Below, one piece after another: positions 9,329-17,028 of a DNA stretch of 36,694 nt. The notes beneath the pieces are model-generated. The model saw only the letters and a program-made list of their open reading frames with translations. It had not been told where the DNA came from and ran no database searches. The position numbers were made by a program, and so were the translations under genes. Source of the DNA: an uncultured Parvularculaceae bacterium. GTDB lineage: Bacteria; Pseudomonadota; Alphaproteobacteria; Caulobacterales; Parvularculaceae. The stretch lies in assembly GCA_938015425.1 (NCBI GenBank), contig CALLPQ010000121.1, positions 1 to 36,694 on the forward strand. Direction: 5' to 3'. The first letter of the stretch is position 1. Each line of letters opens with the position of its first letter.

Positions 9329-9910
9329 ATGTCTGATACACCCGCCTCACCCGATTTGAATGGACACCCTTTTAAAGGGGCTACCCTTGTGGAGATGGCC
9401 TTAATGATCGGGGCTGTTAGCAGTGGCGGATTGCTTGGCGGCGCCCATATCTTTCAAGCTCTTGGATATGATCCTTGTGCCTTATGCCTTGACCAACGAG
9501 CCGCCCATTGGACCGCTTTATTGATTTGTATCCTTGGGTTGATAACCAATTATGGGTTTAATGCTAAAAAACTGGCCGCAGCGGCCATTGGCGCGGCTGC
9601 ACTTATCTATGGATTTAGCGCCTTGCTATCCCTTTATCATACAGGGGTAGAGTTTAAATTCTGGCCTGGTCCCGCAAGTTGTTCCGGCAATGGAACGATA
9701 GATGATATTGGCGGCCTAACAGGCGGTTTTGACCCCAATAAACCCCGCGTAACTTGTGGTGAGGCCGCATGGCGGTTTTTAGGTATATCGATGGCTGGCT
9801 ATAATTTTCTGGCATCAACCGGATTATTTGCTTTAAGCTTTGGAGCCACCATAAAAGCAATAAAAGAGGCAAAGAAGGGATATTGGCCCAAATCAAATCC
9901 AGCTTCCTGA
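9329..9910 (+). CDS. dsbB: Disulfide bond formation protein B (DsbB family)
   Basis: DsbB reoxidises DsbA by passing electrons from the periplasmic thiol pair to membrane ubiquinone. The first redox pair is CALC in GYDPCALCLDQR, directly after the first membrane segment as expected. Further hydrophobic segments lie around residues 60-80 and 83-103. The second periplasmic loop carries the other two cysteines, in PGPASCSG and PRVTCGEAAWRF. HTGVEFKFWPGP is a block typical of alphaproteobacterial members. It is followed after 80 bp by coq7, a ubiquinone biosynthesis gene, which fits its dependence on quinone. Length (193 aa) is normal. Confidence 0.92.
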   Translation: MSDTPASPDLNGHPFKGATLVEMALMIGAVSSGGLLGGAHIFQALGYDPCALCLDQRAAHWTALLICILGLITNYGFNAKKLAAAAIGAAALIYGFSALLSLYHTGVEFKFWPGPASCSGNGTIDDIGGLTGGFDPNKPRVTCGEAAWRFLGISMAGYNFLASTGLFALSFGATIKAIKEAKKGYWPKSNPAS

Positions 9911-9990
9911 AATCCCACTTTCTTAAACACCGCTCCTAAAATCAAGCAGCCTGAGTAAAAATAACAAACCCATCCAAACGGCAAAAACCT

Positions 9991-10602
9991 ATGACCATTA
10001 ACGATACAGCACCCAATCAGGATATATCTTCCACCAAGAGCCATATGGGTTCTGGTCCCAATCGTCACAAGCCGGGGCCAAAAACAAACCGTATCAAACA
10101 AATGTTGCGCGTTGACCATGCGGGGGAATATGGCGCGGTACAAATCTATCGGGGGCAGCGGGCTGTTTTTGACCACTTACCCAGCAAACAAAACACGGCT
10201 GACTTGCTTCGGGAAATGGAGGAAGGGGAACAACACCATCTAGAAACATTCGATGATTTACTTGCAAACCGCGGCATACGCCCGACTTTGATGGCCCCCT
10301 TATGGAATATAGCCGGATTTGGCCTTGGCGCAGCCACCGCCTTAATGGGAGAAAAAGCGGCCATGGCTTGCACCAATGCGGTAGAAGATGTCATTGAAAA
10401 ACATTATGCAGAACAAATTGAAGAGCTTGGGGAGCTTGAGCCAGATTTAAGCAAGACCATCACCCAGTTTAGAGAGGATGAATTAGAGCATAAACACACT
10501 GCGCAAGAACATGGTGCCCAAGAGGCTTTTGCCTATCCCTTATTAGAAGGGTTAATAAAGTTTGGATGCCGCGCCGCCATTAAAATATCGGAAAAAATAT
10601 AA
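9991..10602 (+). CDS. coq7: Demethoxyubiquinone hydroxylase Coq7 (diiron)
   Basis: Coq7 hydroxylates 2-polyprenyl-3-methyl-6-methoxybenzoquinol, the penultimate step of ubiquinone synthesis, with a ferritin-like diiron centre. MLRVDHAGEYGAVQIYRGQ supplies the first Glu ligand. EMEEGEQHHLETF contains the ExxH ligand pair. The second half repeats the pattern with AVEDVIEKHYAEQ and REDELEHKHTA, another ExxH. Internal repeat symmetry is normal for this family. About 30 N-terminal residues before the domain look disordered. The stop at 10,602 is 4 bp before the crtW start, so translation of the two is probably coupled and the genes form one operon with crtZ. Confidence 0.95.
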   Translation: MTINDTAPNQDISSTKSHMGSGPNRHKPGPKTNRIKQMLRVDHAGEYGAVQIYRGQRAVFDHLPSKQNTADLLREMEEGEQHHLETFDDLLANRGIRPTLMAPLWNIAGFGLGAATALMGEKAAMACTNAVEDVIEKHYAEQIEELGELEPDLSKTITQFREDELEHKHTAQEHGAQEAFAYPLLEGLIKFGCRAAIKISEKI

Positions 10603-10606
10603 TCTA

Positions 10607-11401
10607 ATGGCTTTATCATCAACCCTTACCGAGTTTGATAAAAAGACCGGTCAAAAAATTGATATGGATAAGCTAGATGCGATTAAAAGCCGAAACACTC
10701 CCTATATATGGCGCGGCGGGATTATAGGCCTAAGTGTTATTACGGGTTGGGCGGTAAATTTAATCTTTATGCTAACCGGTTTATCACTAACCTCATGGAC
10801 GCTTCCCTTTCACCTTGCCCTTCAGGTGTTTTTTAATACGGGTTTATTTATTGTAGCGCATGATGCAATTCACCAAAGCCTTTTGCCAAAACATCGGAAG
10901 ATAAACAATTTTATCGGGGGATTGGCATTTTTCCTCTATGGTGGATTTTTATGGGAGAAAATGCGCACCAACCATTTAGCCCACCACACAAACCCCGTAA
11001 GCGATAACGACCCTGACTATGCCCTCAATAGCGATGAGCGGTTTTTTCCATGGTTATGGAGTTTTATGGTACGATATTATTCGTGGACAAACTATTTTTT
11101 AATGTATATCCATGTGGGTCTCGCCTGGTTTATAAGCGGTTCATTTTTAAAAATGTTTATCATGTTTGCCATACCAACCTGGCTTTCAGCGCTGCAGCTT
11201 TTTATATTCGGTATATACCTACCCCACAAAACCCCTAAAGGGGGTCACAAACACCCATGGCGGGCTGTAACATTAGATTACCCTGTCTGGTTATCCTTCA
11301 TTACATGTTATCATTTTGGATATCATCAAGAACATCATGACCATCCCCACCTGCCTTGGTGGCGACTGCCCATTGCGCGGCGCATCAATAAGCGAGCTTA
11401 A
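10607..11401 (+). CDS. crtW: Beta-carotene 4,4'-ketolase (CrtW type)
   Basis: CrtW-type ketolases are membrane diiron oxygenases that introduce keto groups at C4/C4' of beta-ionone rings, giving canthaxanthin or, with CrtZ, astaxanthin. Three histidine clusters appear in order: HDAIH (H85-H89), HLAHH (123-127) and HQEHH (240-244). The last sits inside YHFGYHQEHHDHPHLPWWRLP-like context typical of CrtW. NPVSDNDPDY after the second cluster is also characteristic. Hydrophobic stretches lie around residues 38-60 and 65-85, with more in the middle. ATG 10,607 is chosen; an upstream in-frame TTG inside coq7 is unlikely. A generic fatty-acid desaturase is the alternative, but the adjacent crtZ argues against it. 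No other carotenoid genes are in the window. Confidence 0.87.
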   Translation: MALSSTLTEFDKKTGQKIDMDKLDAIKSRNTPYIWRGGIIGLSVITGWAVNLIFMLTGLSLTSWTLPFHLALQVFFNTGLFIVAHDAIHQSLLPKHRKINNFIGGLAFFLYGGFLWEKMRTNHLAHHTNPVSDNDPDYALNSDERFFPWLWSFMVRYYSWTNYFLMYIHVGLAWFISGSFLKMFIMFAIPTWLSALQLFIFGIYLPHKTPKGGHKHPWRAVTLDYPVWLSFITCYHFGYHQEHHDHPHLPWWRLPIARRINKRA

Positions 11402-11416
11402 AAATCGAAATAATCT

Positions 11417-11896
11417 ATGAGTTTTTTTTCAATCATCATTATAGTTGTTGCATCCATTATCGGGATGGAAGCGCTTGCTTATTTTATGCATAAATATATT
11501 ATGCACGGCTTTATGTGGTCGTGGCACAAAACCCACCACATCCCCCACAAAAATAAACTAGAAAAAAACGATTTATTCGGTGTGTTCTTCGCACTACCCT
11601 CCATAATTTTTATATTTATTGGTATACGGTATTTACCTATACTTTATTATATCGGTGTTGGTATTGGTGTTTACGGATTACTCTATTTTGTGTTTCATGA
11701 CATGGTTGTCCATCAACGCATTAAAACACCCCTGCCGCGCAATATTTCCTATCTAAAAAGAATTATTCAAGCCCATCGTTTGCATCACGCGGTTGAAGAG
11801 AAAGACGGAGCCGTCTCGTTCGGGTTTTTATACGCGCCGCCGATTAAAGAATTAAAACAGGCCTTACATTATAATCAAAGCCACCCCAAATCCTAA
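11417..11896 (+). CDS. crtZ: Beta-carotene 3-hydroxylase (CrtZ type)
   Basis: CrtZ hydroxylates C3/C3' of carotenoid rings and belongs to the fatty-acid hydroxylase superfamily with a histidine-ligated diiron centre. The sequence shows HKYIMHGFMWSWHKTHH, giving the first two histidine boxes, then EKNDLFGVFFALPSI, FHDMVVHQRIKTP and AHRLHHAVEEKDGAVSFGFL, all in CrtZ order. Length (159 aa) and an N-terminal membrane segment fit the bacterial family. It starts 15 bp after crtW. CrtW plus CrtZ would convert beta-carotene to astaxanthin or intermediates. It ends 32 bp from the convergent aroE-coaE gene, with no obvious terminator hairpin between them. Confidence 0.92.
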   Translation: MSFFSIIIIVVASIIGMEALAYFMHKYIMHGFMWSWHKTHHIPHKNKLEKNDLFGVFFALPSIIFIFIGIRYLPILYYIGVGIGVYGLLYFVFHDMVVHQRIKTPLPRNISYLKRIIQAHRLHHAVEEKDGAVSFGFLYAPPIKELKQALHYNQSHPKS

Positions 11897-11928
11897 GCCT
11901 TACTATTTAAGCTGAATATCAGGTGTGT

Positions 11929-13410
11929 TTAAACTTCTAAATGCTGAATTAGGTTCGAGACTTGGGTTTTGGTTTTATCTAGTTCCTGATCCGTATCAAT
12001 AATAAAATCCGCCCGACTGCGTTTTTCACTATCAGGCATTTGTTTAGATAAAATAAGATTGAATTTTTCTTCACTCATATTATTTCGGCCCAAAACCCGC
12101 TTTCTTTGGGTTTCAGCTGACGCACTTACGACGATAATTTTATCAAAATAATGTTCGCTATTATTCTCAAACAAAAGCGGAATATCAAGAATGCATAATT
12201 TTGTATTTTTTAACCTTTGTTGTTCTAAAAAATATTCACGATCTTTTGCCACTAGTGGATGGACTATTTTTTCTAATTGCTTGAACTTATCAGGCGATTT
12301 TTTCAAAATGACCGACAGTTTTTCGCGATCTATTCTACCATTCACAATAGCATCTGGAAAAACCACCCCAACCGGATTAACGGCATCTCCCCCCTTTTGA
12401 TATAATCTGTGCACTGCACTATCCGCATCCCATAGGGGGTAACCCAATTGGGCAAACATCCCGCCAATGGTCGATTTCCCCATACCGATAGATCCGGTAA
12501 GGCCAATTACTTTCATGGGTACTTTTTTAGCAAGATTGTTTATTAAAAGGTCACGCAATTCATCATCCACCACCGCTTTATCGCCTAGCCATCGCAGATA
12601 ACCCGGAACCGCTTGGTGCATTAGCATTGAAAGGCCATCAATCGTAACAAGCCCCATAGATGATGCATCCTTTAATAGTTTTGTCTCTAGGGGGCTATAA
12701 ACAATATCCGCGATAATTTTATGGCCAAACTTTTTGCCCACTTCAAAATCAAGTTCTGGATTGTTTTTCATCCCCAATGAAGTTGTATTAACAACCAGAT
12801 CTACATCAACGGATTGCCGCTTATCCCATGGTATGGTCTCGACAGATTGGTGTCCCTTTTTTATTTTACCTACACGCTTTTGCAAAGCCCTTGCTTTATC
12901 TATCGTCCGGTTACAGATATATATTTTTGAAAACCCTGATTTTATCAGAGCAATAAGCACCGCACCCGAAGCGCCGCCAGCCCCTAACAATAAGGCTGAA
13001 GTCAATTCACCATTCAGTTTCGATGTTTTTAACAATTTTGCTTTTAAGGCATTTTGAAAACCAAGATGGTCTGAATTATCTGCAAAAACATGATCTTTCT
13101 CGAAACTAAGCATATTGGCAGCACCAGCAAGCGCTGCCTCAGGTGAAAACTGGTCAGCAGACTCAAGGGCGTTTTGTTTATGGGGCAGGGTTACATTAAC
13201 CCCTTTATATCCGGTCTTTCTTAAGTCTTGTAGTTTTTGATTAAATGCTGTTCTTGTGTCGGGGATTAAAACAAAATCATAGTCACCATTTTTGCCCTCA
13301 CGTCGTAACCATTCCCGATGAATAATAGGAGAAAGGGATTGGGATACAGGAAACCCTATAACCCCTGCTTTCGAGCTTATATTGTTCTTTGGTGGGTTTT
13401 CATCGGACAT
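11929..13410 (-). CDS. aroE-coaE: Fused shikimate dehydrogenase (AroE) and dephospho-CoA kinase (CoaE)
   Basis: One 493-codon frame carries two unrelated enzymes that are normally adjacent separate genes in alphaproteobacteria. Residues about 14-290 are AroE, which reduces 3-dehydroshikimate with NADPH: GFPVSQSLSPIIH, GVNVTLPHK, LLLGAGGASGAVLIAL (nucleotide fold), VNTTSLGM and DGLSMLMHQA. Residues from 299 are CoaE, the last step of CoA synthesis: GLTGSIGMGKSTI (P-loop), DADSAVHRLY, HPLV and DIPLLFE. The joint reads NNLAKKVPMKVIG, with the presumed native CoaE Met at 12,516. Immediately upstream is an A6 run. With one A fewer, AroE would end at a TGA overlapping the CoaE ATG as ATGA. The fusion could therefore be real, a recent indel or a base-calling error. 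The gene start overlaps the maf stop by one base (TAATG). Confidence 0.93.
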   Translation of the reverse strand: MSDENPPKNNISSKAGVIGFPVSQSLSPIIHREWLRREGKNGDYDFVLIPDTRTAFNQKLQDLRKTGYKGVNVTLPHKQNALESADQFSPEAALAGAANMLSFEKDHVFADNSDHLGFQNALKAKLLKTSKLNGELTSALLLGAGGASGAVLIALIKSGFSKIYICNRTIDKARALQKRVGKIKKGHQSVETIPWDKRQSVDVDLVVNTTSLGMKNNPELDFEVGKKFGHKIIADIVYSPLETKLLKDASSMGLVTIDGLSMLMHQAVPGYLRWLGDKAVVDDELRDLLINNLAKKVPMKVIGLTGSIGMGKSTIGGMFAQLGYPLWDADSAVHRLYQKGGDAVNPVGVVFPDAIVNGRIDREKLSVILKKSPDKFKQLEKIVHPLVAKDREYFLEQQRLKNTKLCILDIPLLFENNSEHYFDKIIVVSASAETQRKRVLGRNNMSEEKFNLILSKQMPDSEKRSRADFIIDTDQELDKTKTQVSNLIQHLEV

Positions 13411-14021
13411 TAATAATCAATCACTTTTAAGGCGCGTAGTTTGGATAAAAGAGGGTGTAAAGCAAGACCTAAAATGGCAAAATAATCACCCTCAATTTTT
13501 TCAAATAAGCGGATGCCCGTTTTTTCCAATTGATAAGCACCAACGCTTTTTAATATCTCTTCTCCTGCATGATCACAATAAATATCAATCTCTTTCGGGT
13601 TTAAGGGGCGCATTGTTAATTTTGGTCGTTCAATATGGGACCAGATTTGTTTTCCCTCTTTTAAAAGTACGCTGGCATTAATCAAACTATGGGAATGGCC
13701 GGAAAACTCTAACAAGCGCTCTTTAGCTTCAGCCATAGAAACGGGCTTATCATATGGATGGTTTTTAAATTCTAGAAGTTGATCCGAACCAAGAACAATC
13801 TCGTTTTTTGTGGTGCTGGCTGCATTGGCTTTTGCTGTAGCTAAAGTCAGGGCTATTGTTTCAAGATCATCCCCGCGATTTAAGCCCTCTTTTTTCAATT
13901 GGCCTTCATCTGTATCAGTTTTTTCTATTCTAAACTCAATATTGGCATCTCGCAAAATCTTGGCCCGAATTTCACTAGCCGATGCTAGAACAAGTTTTGT
14001 CTTGATATTGTGATTATTCAT
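13410..14021 (-). CDS. maf: Maf-family nucleoside triphosphate pyrophosphatase
   Basis: Maf proteins hydrolyse non-canonical or modified (d)NTPs to monophosphates and are linked to septum control. LVLASASEIRAKIL is the family N-terminal signature. VLGSDQLLEF contains the catalytic Asp region (usually GSDQ/TVV), and KPVSMAEAKERLLEFSGHSHSLI and GAYQLEKTGIRLFEKIEGDYFAILGL follow, the last ending in the family's conserved C-terminal block. GSDQ suggests a YceF/canonical-Maf variant. ATG 14,021 overlaps the end of ppsR (stop 14,014-14,016) by 8 bp as ATGAATAA. A start 18 bp earlier is possible. The 1-bp overlap with aroE-coaE and the overlap with ppsR indicate one tightly packed operon reading away from the origin. 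Confidence 0.93.
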   Translation of the reverse strand: MNNHNIKTKLVLASASEIRAKILRDANIEFRIEKTDTDEGQLKKEGLNRGDDLETIALTLATAKANAASTTKNEIVLGSDQLLEFKNHPYDKPVSMAEAKERLLEFSGHSHSLINASVLLKEGKQIWSHIERPKLTMRPLNPKEIDIYCDHAGEEILKSVGAYQLEKTGIRLFEKIEGDYFAILGLALHPLLSKLRALKVIDY

Positions 14022-14904
14022 CTTGATTTTCAATTTCATTTTGACGCGCGGAAAGTTTTGTTAAAATCTGTGCAGCTGTTTCCTCGACGGAACGCCGTGT
14101 CACATCAATCACGGGCCAACGATGTTTGGCAAATAAGCGTTTCGCTTTTAAAAGTTCGTCTTTTATCGCATCAAGGTTTGCATAATCAGATGTGGAATTC
14201 GCATTCATTGAGGTTAAACGGTTATTACGAATTTGGCCGAGCCTTTTTGCGCTGGCAACCAATGCGACAATCATTGGCCGCTTCAATTCAAATAGTTCAG
14301 GTGGCGGCGGGCTAGTGGGGACTAAAGGCACGTTGGCCGCCTTTATTCCTCTATTGGCTAAATACATACAAGTCGGTGTTTTGGAGGTTCGGCTCACACC
14401 AACTAAAACCACATCGGCGGCTTCCAGATCCCACGTCATTTGGCCATCATCATGGGCAAGGGTATAATCTAGCGCCGCAATACGTCTGAAGTAAGCGTCA
14501 TCCATACGGTGCTGGGCACCCGTATCAAGGTTTTGTTCAAGATCAAGGTAAGAAGAAAAAGCCTTGGTTAAAGGATCAAGAACGGAGACCGCAGGCATAT
14601 TCATTTCGCTGCACCGAAGTTCTAAATGGCGGCGTAAAACCGGATTAACGACCGTATAGAGTACCAACCCTGGAGATTCAGCGATCGATTGTAAAACCTT
14701 ATCAAGCTGTGGTTTTGAGCGGATCAAAGCATAAATATGTTCCATAGGGGTCGCAGTATGGAATTGCGCCGCCGTTGCTTTCATCATCGTATTCAACGTT
14801 TCACCCGTCGAGTCAGAAACCAGATGGACATGAAAAAAAGTCGCTATGGGACCTATGTCCATTACAGCTTTTTTTAACACACTATTTTCTAGGGGCTCCG
14901 ACAT
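14014..14904 (-). CDS. ppsR: PEP synthase / pyruvate phosphate dikinase regulatory protein (bifunctional kinase-pyrophosphorylase)
   Basis: This DUF299 protein uses ADP to phosphorylate, and Pi to dephosphorylate, a threonine next to the catalytic His of PEP synthase or PPDK, switching the enzyme off or on. HVHLVSDSTGETLNTMMKA is the N-terminal signature. VDLVGVSRTSKTP appears here as VVLVGVSRTSKTPT, the nucleotide-binding P-loop, followed by YLANRGIKAANVPLV. The C-terminal VIDVTRRSVEETAAQIL is also typical. ATG 14,904 is preferred over GTG 14,922 because GGAAGA sits about 7 bp upstream of it. Length (296 aa) is normal. It is the first gene left of the putative origin, as in many alphaproteobacteria. 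Confidence 0.94.
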   Translation of the reverse strand: MSEPLENSVLKKAVMDIGPIATFFHVHLVSDSTGETLNTMMKATAAQFHTATPMEHIYALIRSKPQLDKVLQSIAESPGLVLYTVVNPVLRRHLELRCSEMNMPAVSVLDPLTKAFSSYLDLEQNLDTGAQHRMDDAYFRRIAALDYTLAHDDGQMTWDLEAADVVLVGVSRTSKTPTCMYLANRGIKAANVPLVPTSPPPPELFELKRPMIVALVASAKRLGQIRNNRLTSMNANSTSDYANLDAIKDELLKAKRLFAKHRWPVIDVTRRSVEETAAQILTKLSARQNEIENQDE

Positions 14905-15007
14905 GGTATATTCTTCCGGCACTGTTTATTTATTTATATAGGATATTCGAGATAAATAGGGAGAAGGGTTTTCATGTAAATATTTATAGCCCTATTATAG
15001 GAAATCA

Positions 15008-15016
15008 TGTGGAAAA
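15008..15016 (-). promoter_or_regulatory. DnaA box (relaxed match)
   Basis: TTTTCCACA read on the minus strand fits the relaxed DnaA consensus TTWTNCACA exactly. It lies 108 bp from the perfect box. Confidence 0.6.
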
Positions 15017-15123
15017 GAGTATCCCTTTAAAGAGTATGGCTTTCCCCCATGGAAAATGAAAATCTTATCCGAGGTTTACCATAGCCATACCAACAAAACT
15101 TATTCAGATAATAAGATTTACTT

Positions 15124-15132
15124 TTATCCACA
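15124..15132 (+). promoter_or_regulatory. DnaA box (perfect)
   Basis: TTATCCACA matches the high-affinity DnaA-binding 9-mer exactly. It lies centrally in the gene-free segment beside hemE, with weaker TTTTCC-type relatives starting at 15,151 and 15,205. Confidence 0.8.
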
Positions 15133-15322
15133 GTTTTATGGTAATTCGATTTTTCCAAATCTGTTTGGTATAAATAATAGTTCAAAATCAAAATGATATC
15201 TAACTTTTCCATATCATGTTAGAAACTATAAGTATTACTTTTTTTCTGTTGAAATCTGTAAATAAATATCTAACAAATTTATAAAACAGGGTTTTCCCCT
15301 ATATCCTGCCCCTATTCTTATA

Positions 15323-15337
15323 TTAACACTTTATTAA
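15323..15337. promoter_or_regulatory. CtrA-type binding site 1
   Basis: The sequence is TTAA, seven bases, TTAA, the exact CtrA consensus architecture of Caulobacter and relatives. It lies 25 bp upstream of the hemE start and next to the DnaA-box cluster. No ctrA gene is in the window, so the assignment is inferred. Confidence 0.65.
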
Positions 15338-15343
15338 GAATCA

Positions 15344-15358
15344 TTAATAGAAAGTTAA
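15344..15358. promoter_or_regulatory. CtrA-type binding site 2
   Basis: A second perfect TTAA-N7-TTAA site starts 21 bp after the first, about two helical turns, so two dimers could bind the same DNA face. It ends 4 bp before the hemE TTG and overlaps its probable ribosome-binding region. Confidence 0.63.
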
Positions 15359-15362
15359 AAAA

Positions 15363-16409
15363 TTGGTAGAACAACATACCTCCTCTCAAAACCTTTTCAT
15401 GGCAACCCTTAAAGAAGGGCATACGGGTAGGACCCCTGTCTGGTTTATGAGACAAGCGGGCAGACATCTACCCGAATATCGGGAGATTAGAAAAAAAGCA
15501 GGGTCCTTTATGGATTTATGCTTTAATCCTGAATTAGCCAGCGAGGTGACGCTACAACCTGTTCGTCGCTATGATATGGATGCAGCTATTTTGTTTGCTG
15601 ATATTTTATTAATCCCTTATGCGCTAGGGCAAAAAGTCTGGTTTGTTGCGGGGGAAGGCCCACGTCTAGAACCAGTTATAACCAAGAATAATATTGATGA
15701 ATTTCGAAGTAAAAATAATCGTTCTTTATTAGACCCGGTTTATGAAACGGTGCGATTAACCCGCAATGAATTAGGTGCTGATAAAGCATTAATTGGCTTC
15801 GCTGGTGCGCCGTGGACAGTTGCCACCTATATGCTAGCGGGGGGTCCCTCAAAAGATCCTTCAGCCCTTAGAAAATATTACTATAATGATCCCGAATTTT
15901 TTATGTCTTTGATGGATCTATTGGTAGAGGAAACCATTAGCTATCTTATTCATCAAGTGAAGGCGGGTGTGAATGCGGTCCAAATTTTTGATAGCTGGGC
16001 GGCTGGCCTGCCTGAGGAACTGGTTGTTAAATTGTGCCTTGAGCCGATGGAAAGGATTTCCCAAGGAGTTAAAGCGGCCATACCTGATATTCCTGTAATT
16101 TTCTTTCCAAAAGGGGTAGGGCCCATGGCAGAGGTTTTTGCGAAAAGTAAACATAGTGATGCTATGGGTATCGATACGTCAATGCCGGCACATTGGGCTA
16201 AATCCTTCCTGGCGCCCCATACAGTGGTGCAGGGCGGATTAGATCCACTTTTGGTAGTGCATGGGGGTAGTGCTATGGAAAAGGCTGCAAGGGTCTATTT
16301 AGAGGCATTTAAAGATGATGCTTATATTTTCAATCTTGGGCACGGCTTTGTGCCTGAGACGCCTATACCCCATGTTATGCGATTAATGGAAATTATTAGA
16401 GAATATTAG
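15363..16409 (+). CDS. hemE: Uroporphyrinogen decarboxylase
   Basis: HemE removes four carboxyl groups from uroporphyrinogen III to give coproporphyrinogen III. PVWFMRQAGRHLPEYR near residue 25 is the family signature 1 (usually RYLPEYR). FADILLIPYALG carries the conserved Asp, and GFAGAPWTVATYMLAGG and the C-terminal FNLGHGFVPETP (substrate-contacting His) are all present. The proposed start is TTG 15,363. A later ATG at 15,399 would leave only about 11 residues before the signature, fewer than usual. Length (348 aa) is normal. The gene abuts the putative origin, and its transcription probably passes from a promoter overlapping two CtrA-type sites. hemJ follows after 23 bp. Confidence 0.96.
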   Translation: MVEQHTSSQNLFMATLKEGHTGRTPVWFMRQAGRHLPEYREIRKKAGSFMDLCFNPELASEVTLQPVRRYDMDAAILFADILLIPYALGQKVWFVAGEGPRLEPVITKNNIDEFRSKNNRSLLDPVYETVRLTRNELGADKALIGFAGAPWTVATYMLAGGPSKDPSALRKYYYNDPEFFMSLMDLLVEETISYLIHQVKAGVNAVQIFDSWAAGLPEELVVKLCLEPMERISQGVKAAIPDIPVIFFPKGVGPMAEVFAKSKHSDAMGIDTSMPAHWAKSFLAPHTVVQGGLDPLLVVHGGSAMEKAARVYLEAFKDDAYIFNLGHGFVPETPIPHVMRLMEIIREY

Positions 16410-16432
16410 ATTTTTACAATGAAGGAATAGAT

Positions 16433-16879
16433 ATGGCTTTTTTAGCCTCGATCGCGCAATGGATTAAAGTTCTTCATATTGCCTCTGTTATTGCATGGAT
16501 GGCGGGCATGATGTATCTGCCGCGCCTCTATATTTATCACCATCAGGCTAAAAAGGGGGGTGAGGCGGCAGATTTGTTTAAGGTGATGGAACGGCGGTTG
16601 CTAAAAGGGATTATGACCCCCTCAATGCTCGCAACCTGGGTTTTTGCTTTTTTATTGATGTTGGCAAATCCTTCTGTTTTTTCGGCACCATGGTTTTATG
16701 TTAAATTATTGTCGGTAATTGCCTTAACGGGGATACACGGGTTTTATGCGGCAAATTTAAAAAAGTTTGCCGTCGATGAGCGACCCCGCACTGAGAAGTT
16801 TTGGCGATTAATCAATGAAGCTCCCTTTATATTGATGCTGGTCATTTTGATTATGGTTCTGGTAAAACCTTTTATCTAA
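16433..16879 (+). CDS. hemJ: Protoporphyrinogen oxidase HemJ
   Basis: HemJ is the membrane protoporphyrinogen IX oxidase used by many alphaproteobacteria and cyanobacteria in place of HemG/HemY. The 148-aa protein has four hydrophobic segments, at about residues 8-27, 60-78, 84-102 and 125-145. IKVLHIASVIAWMAGMMYLPRLYIYH carries the early histidine of the family, and YVKLLSVIALTGIHGFYA and the conserved RPRTEKFWRLINEAPFILM follow. AAGGA is well spaced before ATG 16,433. It is cotranscribed with hemE and extends the heme theme of this region. In many relatives rho follows directly; here about 3.3 kb of accessory DNA intervenes. Confidence 0.93.
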   Translation: MAFLASIAQWIKVLHIASVIAWMAGMMYLPRLYIYHHQAKKGGEAADLFKVMERRLLKGIMTPSMLATWVFAFLLMLANPSVFSAPWFYVKLLSVIALTGIHGFYAANLKKFAVDERPRTEKFWRLINEAPFILMLVILIMVLVKPFI

Positions 16880-17028
16880 TACTTTTGAACCCCTTTCCGT
16901 TACGTTGGGCTTTGTGGTTAATATCAATCATGTGGCGGGTTCCTCGTCGCTTATAAAACCAGCGGCTGTTCTGGGGCGAATTTAAGACTCCCATTTACTG
17001 CTAAGTAAGATTTTCCATTTCTCGTTTA

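Larger units (their letters stand above)
14905..15362. other. oriC: Putative chromosomal replication origin (oriC)
   Basis: This 458-bp, very AT-rich gene-free segment separates the leftward ppsR-maf-aroE operon from rightward hemE. In Caulobacter and Rickettsia the mapped or predicted origin sits beside hemE. It contains a perfect DnaA box TTATCCACA (15,124-15,132), a relaxed-consensus match TTTTCCACA on the minus strand (15,008-15,016), and single-mismatch or weaker relatives at 15,048, 15,151 and 15,205. The hemE-proximal end carries two TTAA-N7-TTAA sites. Long A/T tracts at 15,230-15,290 could be the unwinding element. The divergent gene orientation fits bidirectional replication from this point. 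Function is inferred from context and motifs, not demonstrated. Confidence 0.82.

Noticed and set aside
12521-12530. A6 run as a programmed -1 ribosomal frameshift heptamer
   Set aside because: In the AroE frame the codons are GCT AAA AAA GTA, which do not form a good X-XXY-YYZ slip site. An indel or transcript slippage is more plausible.
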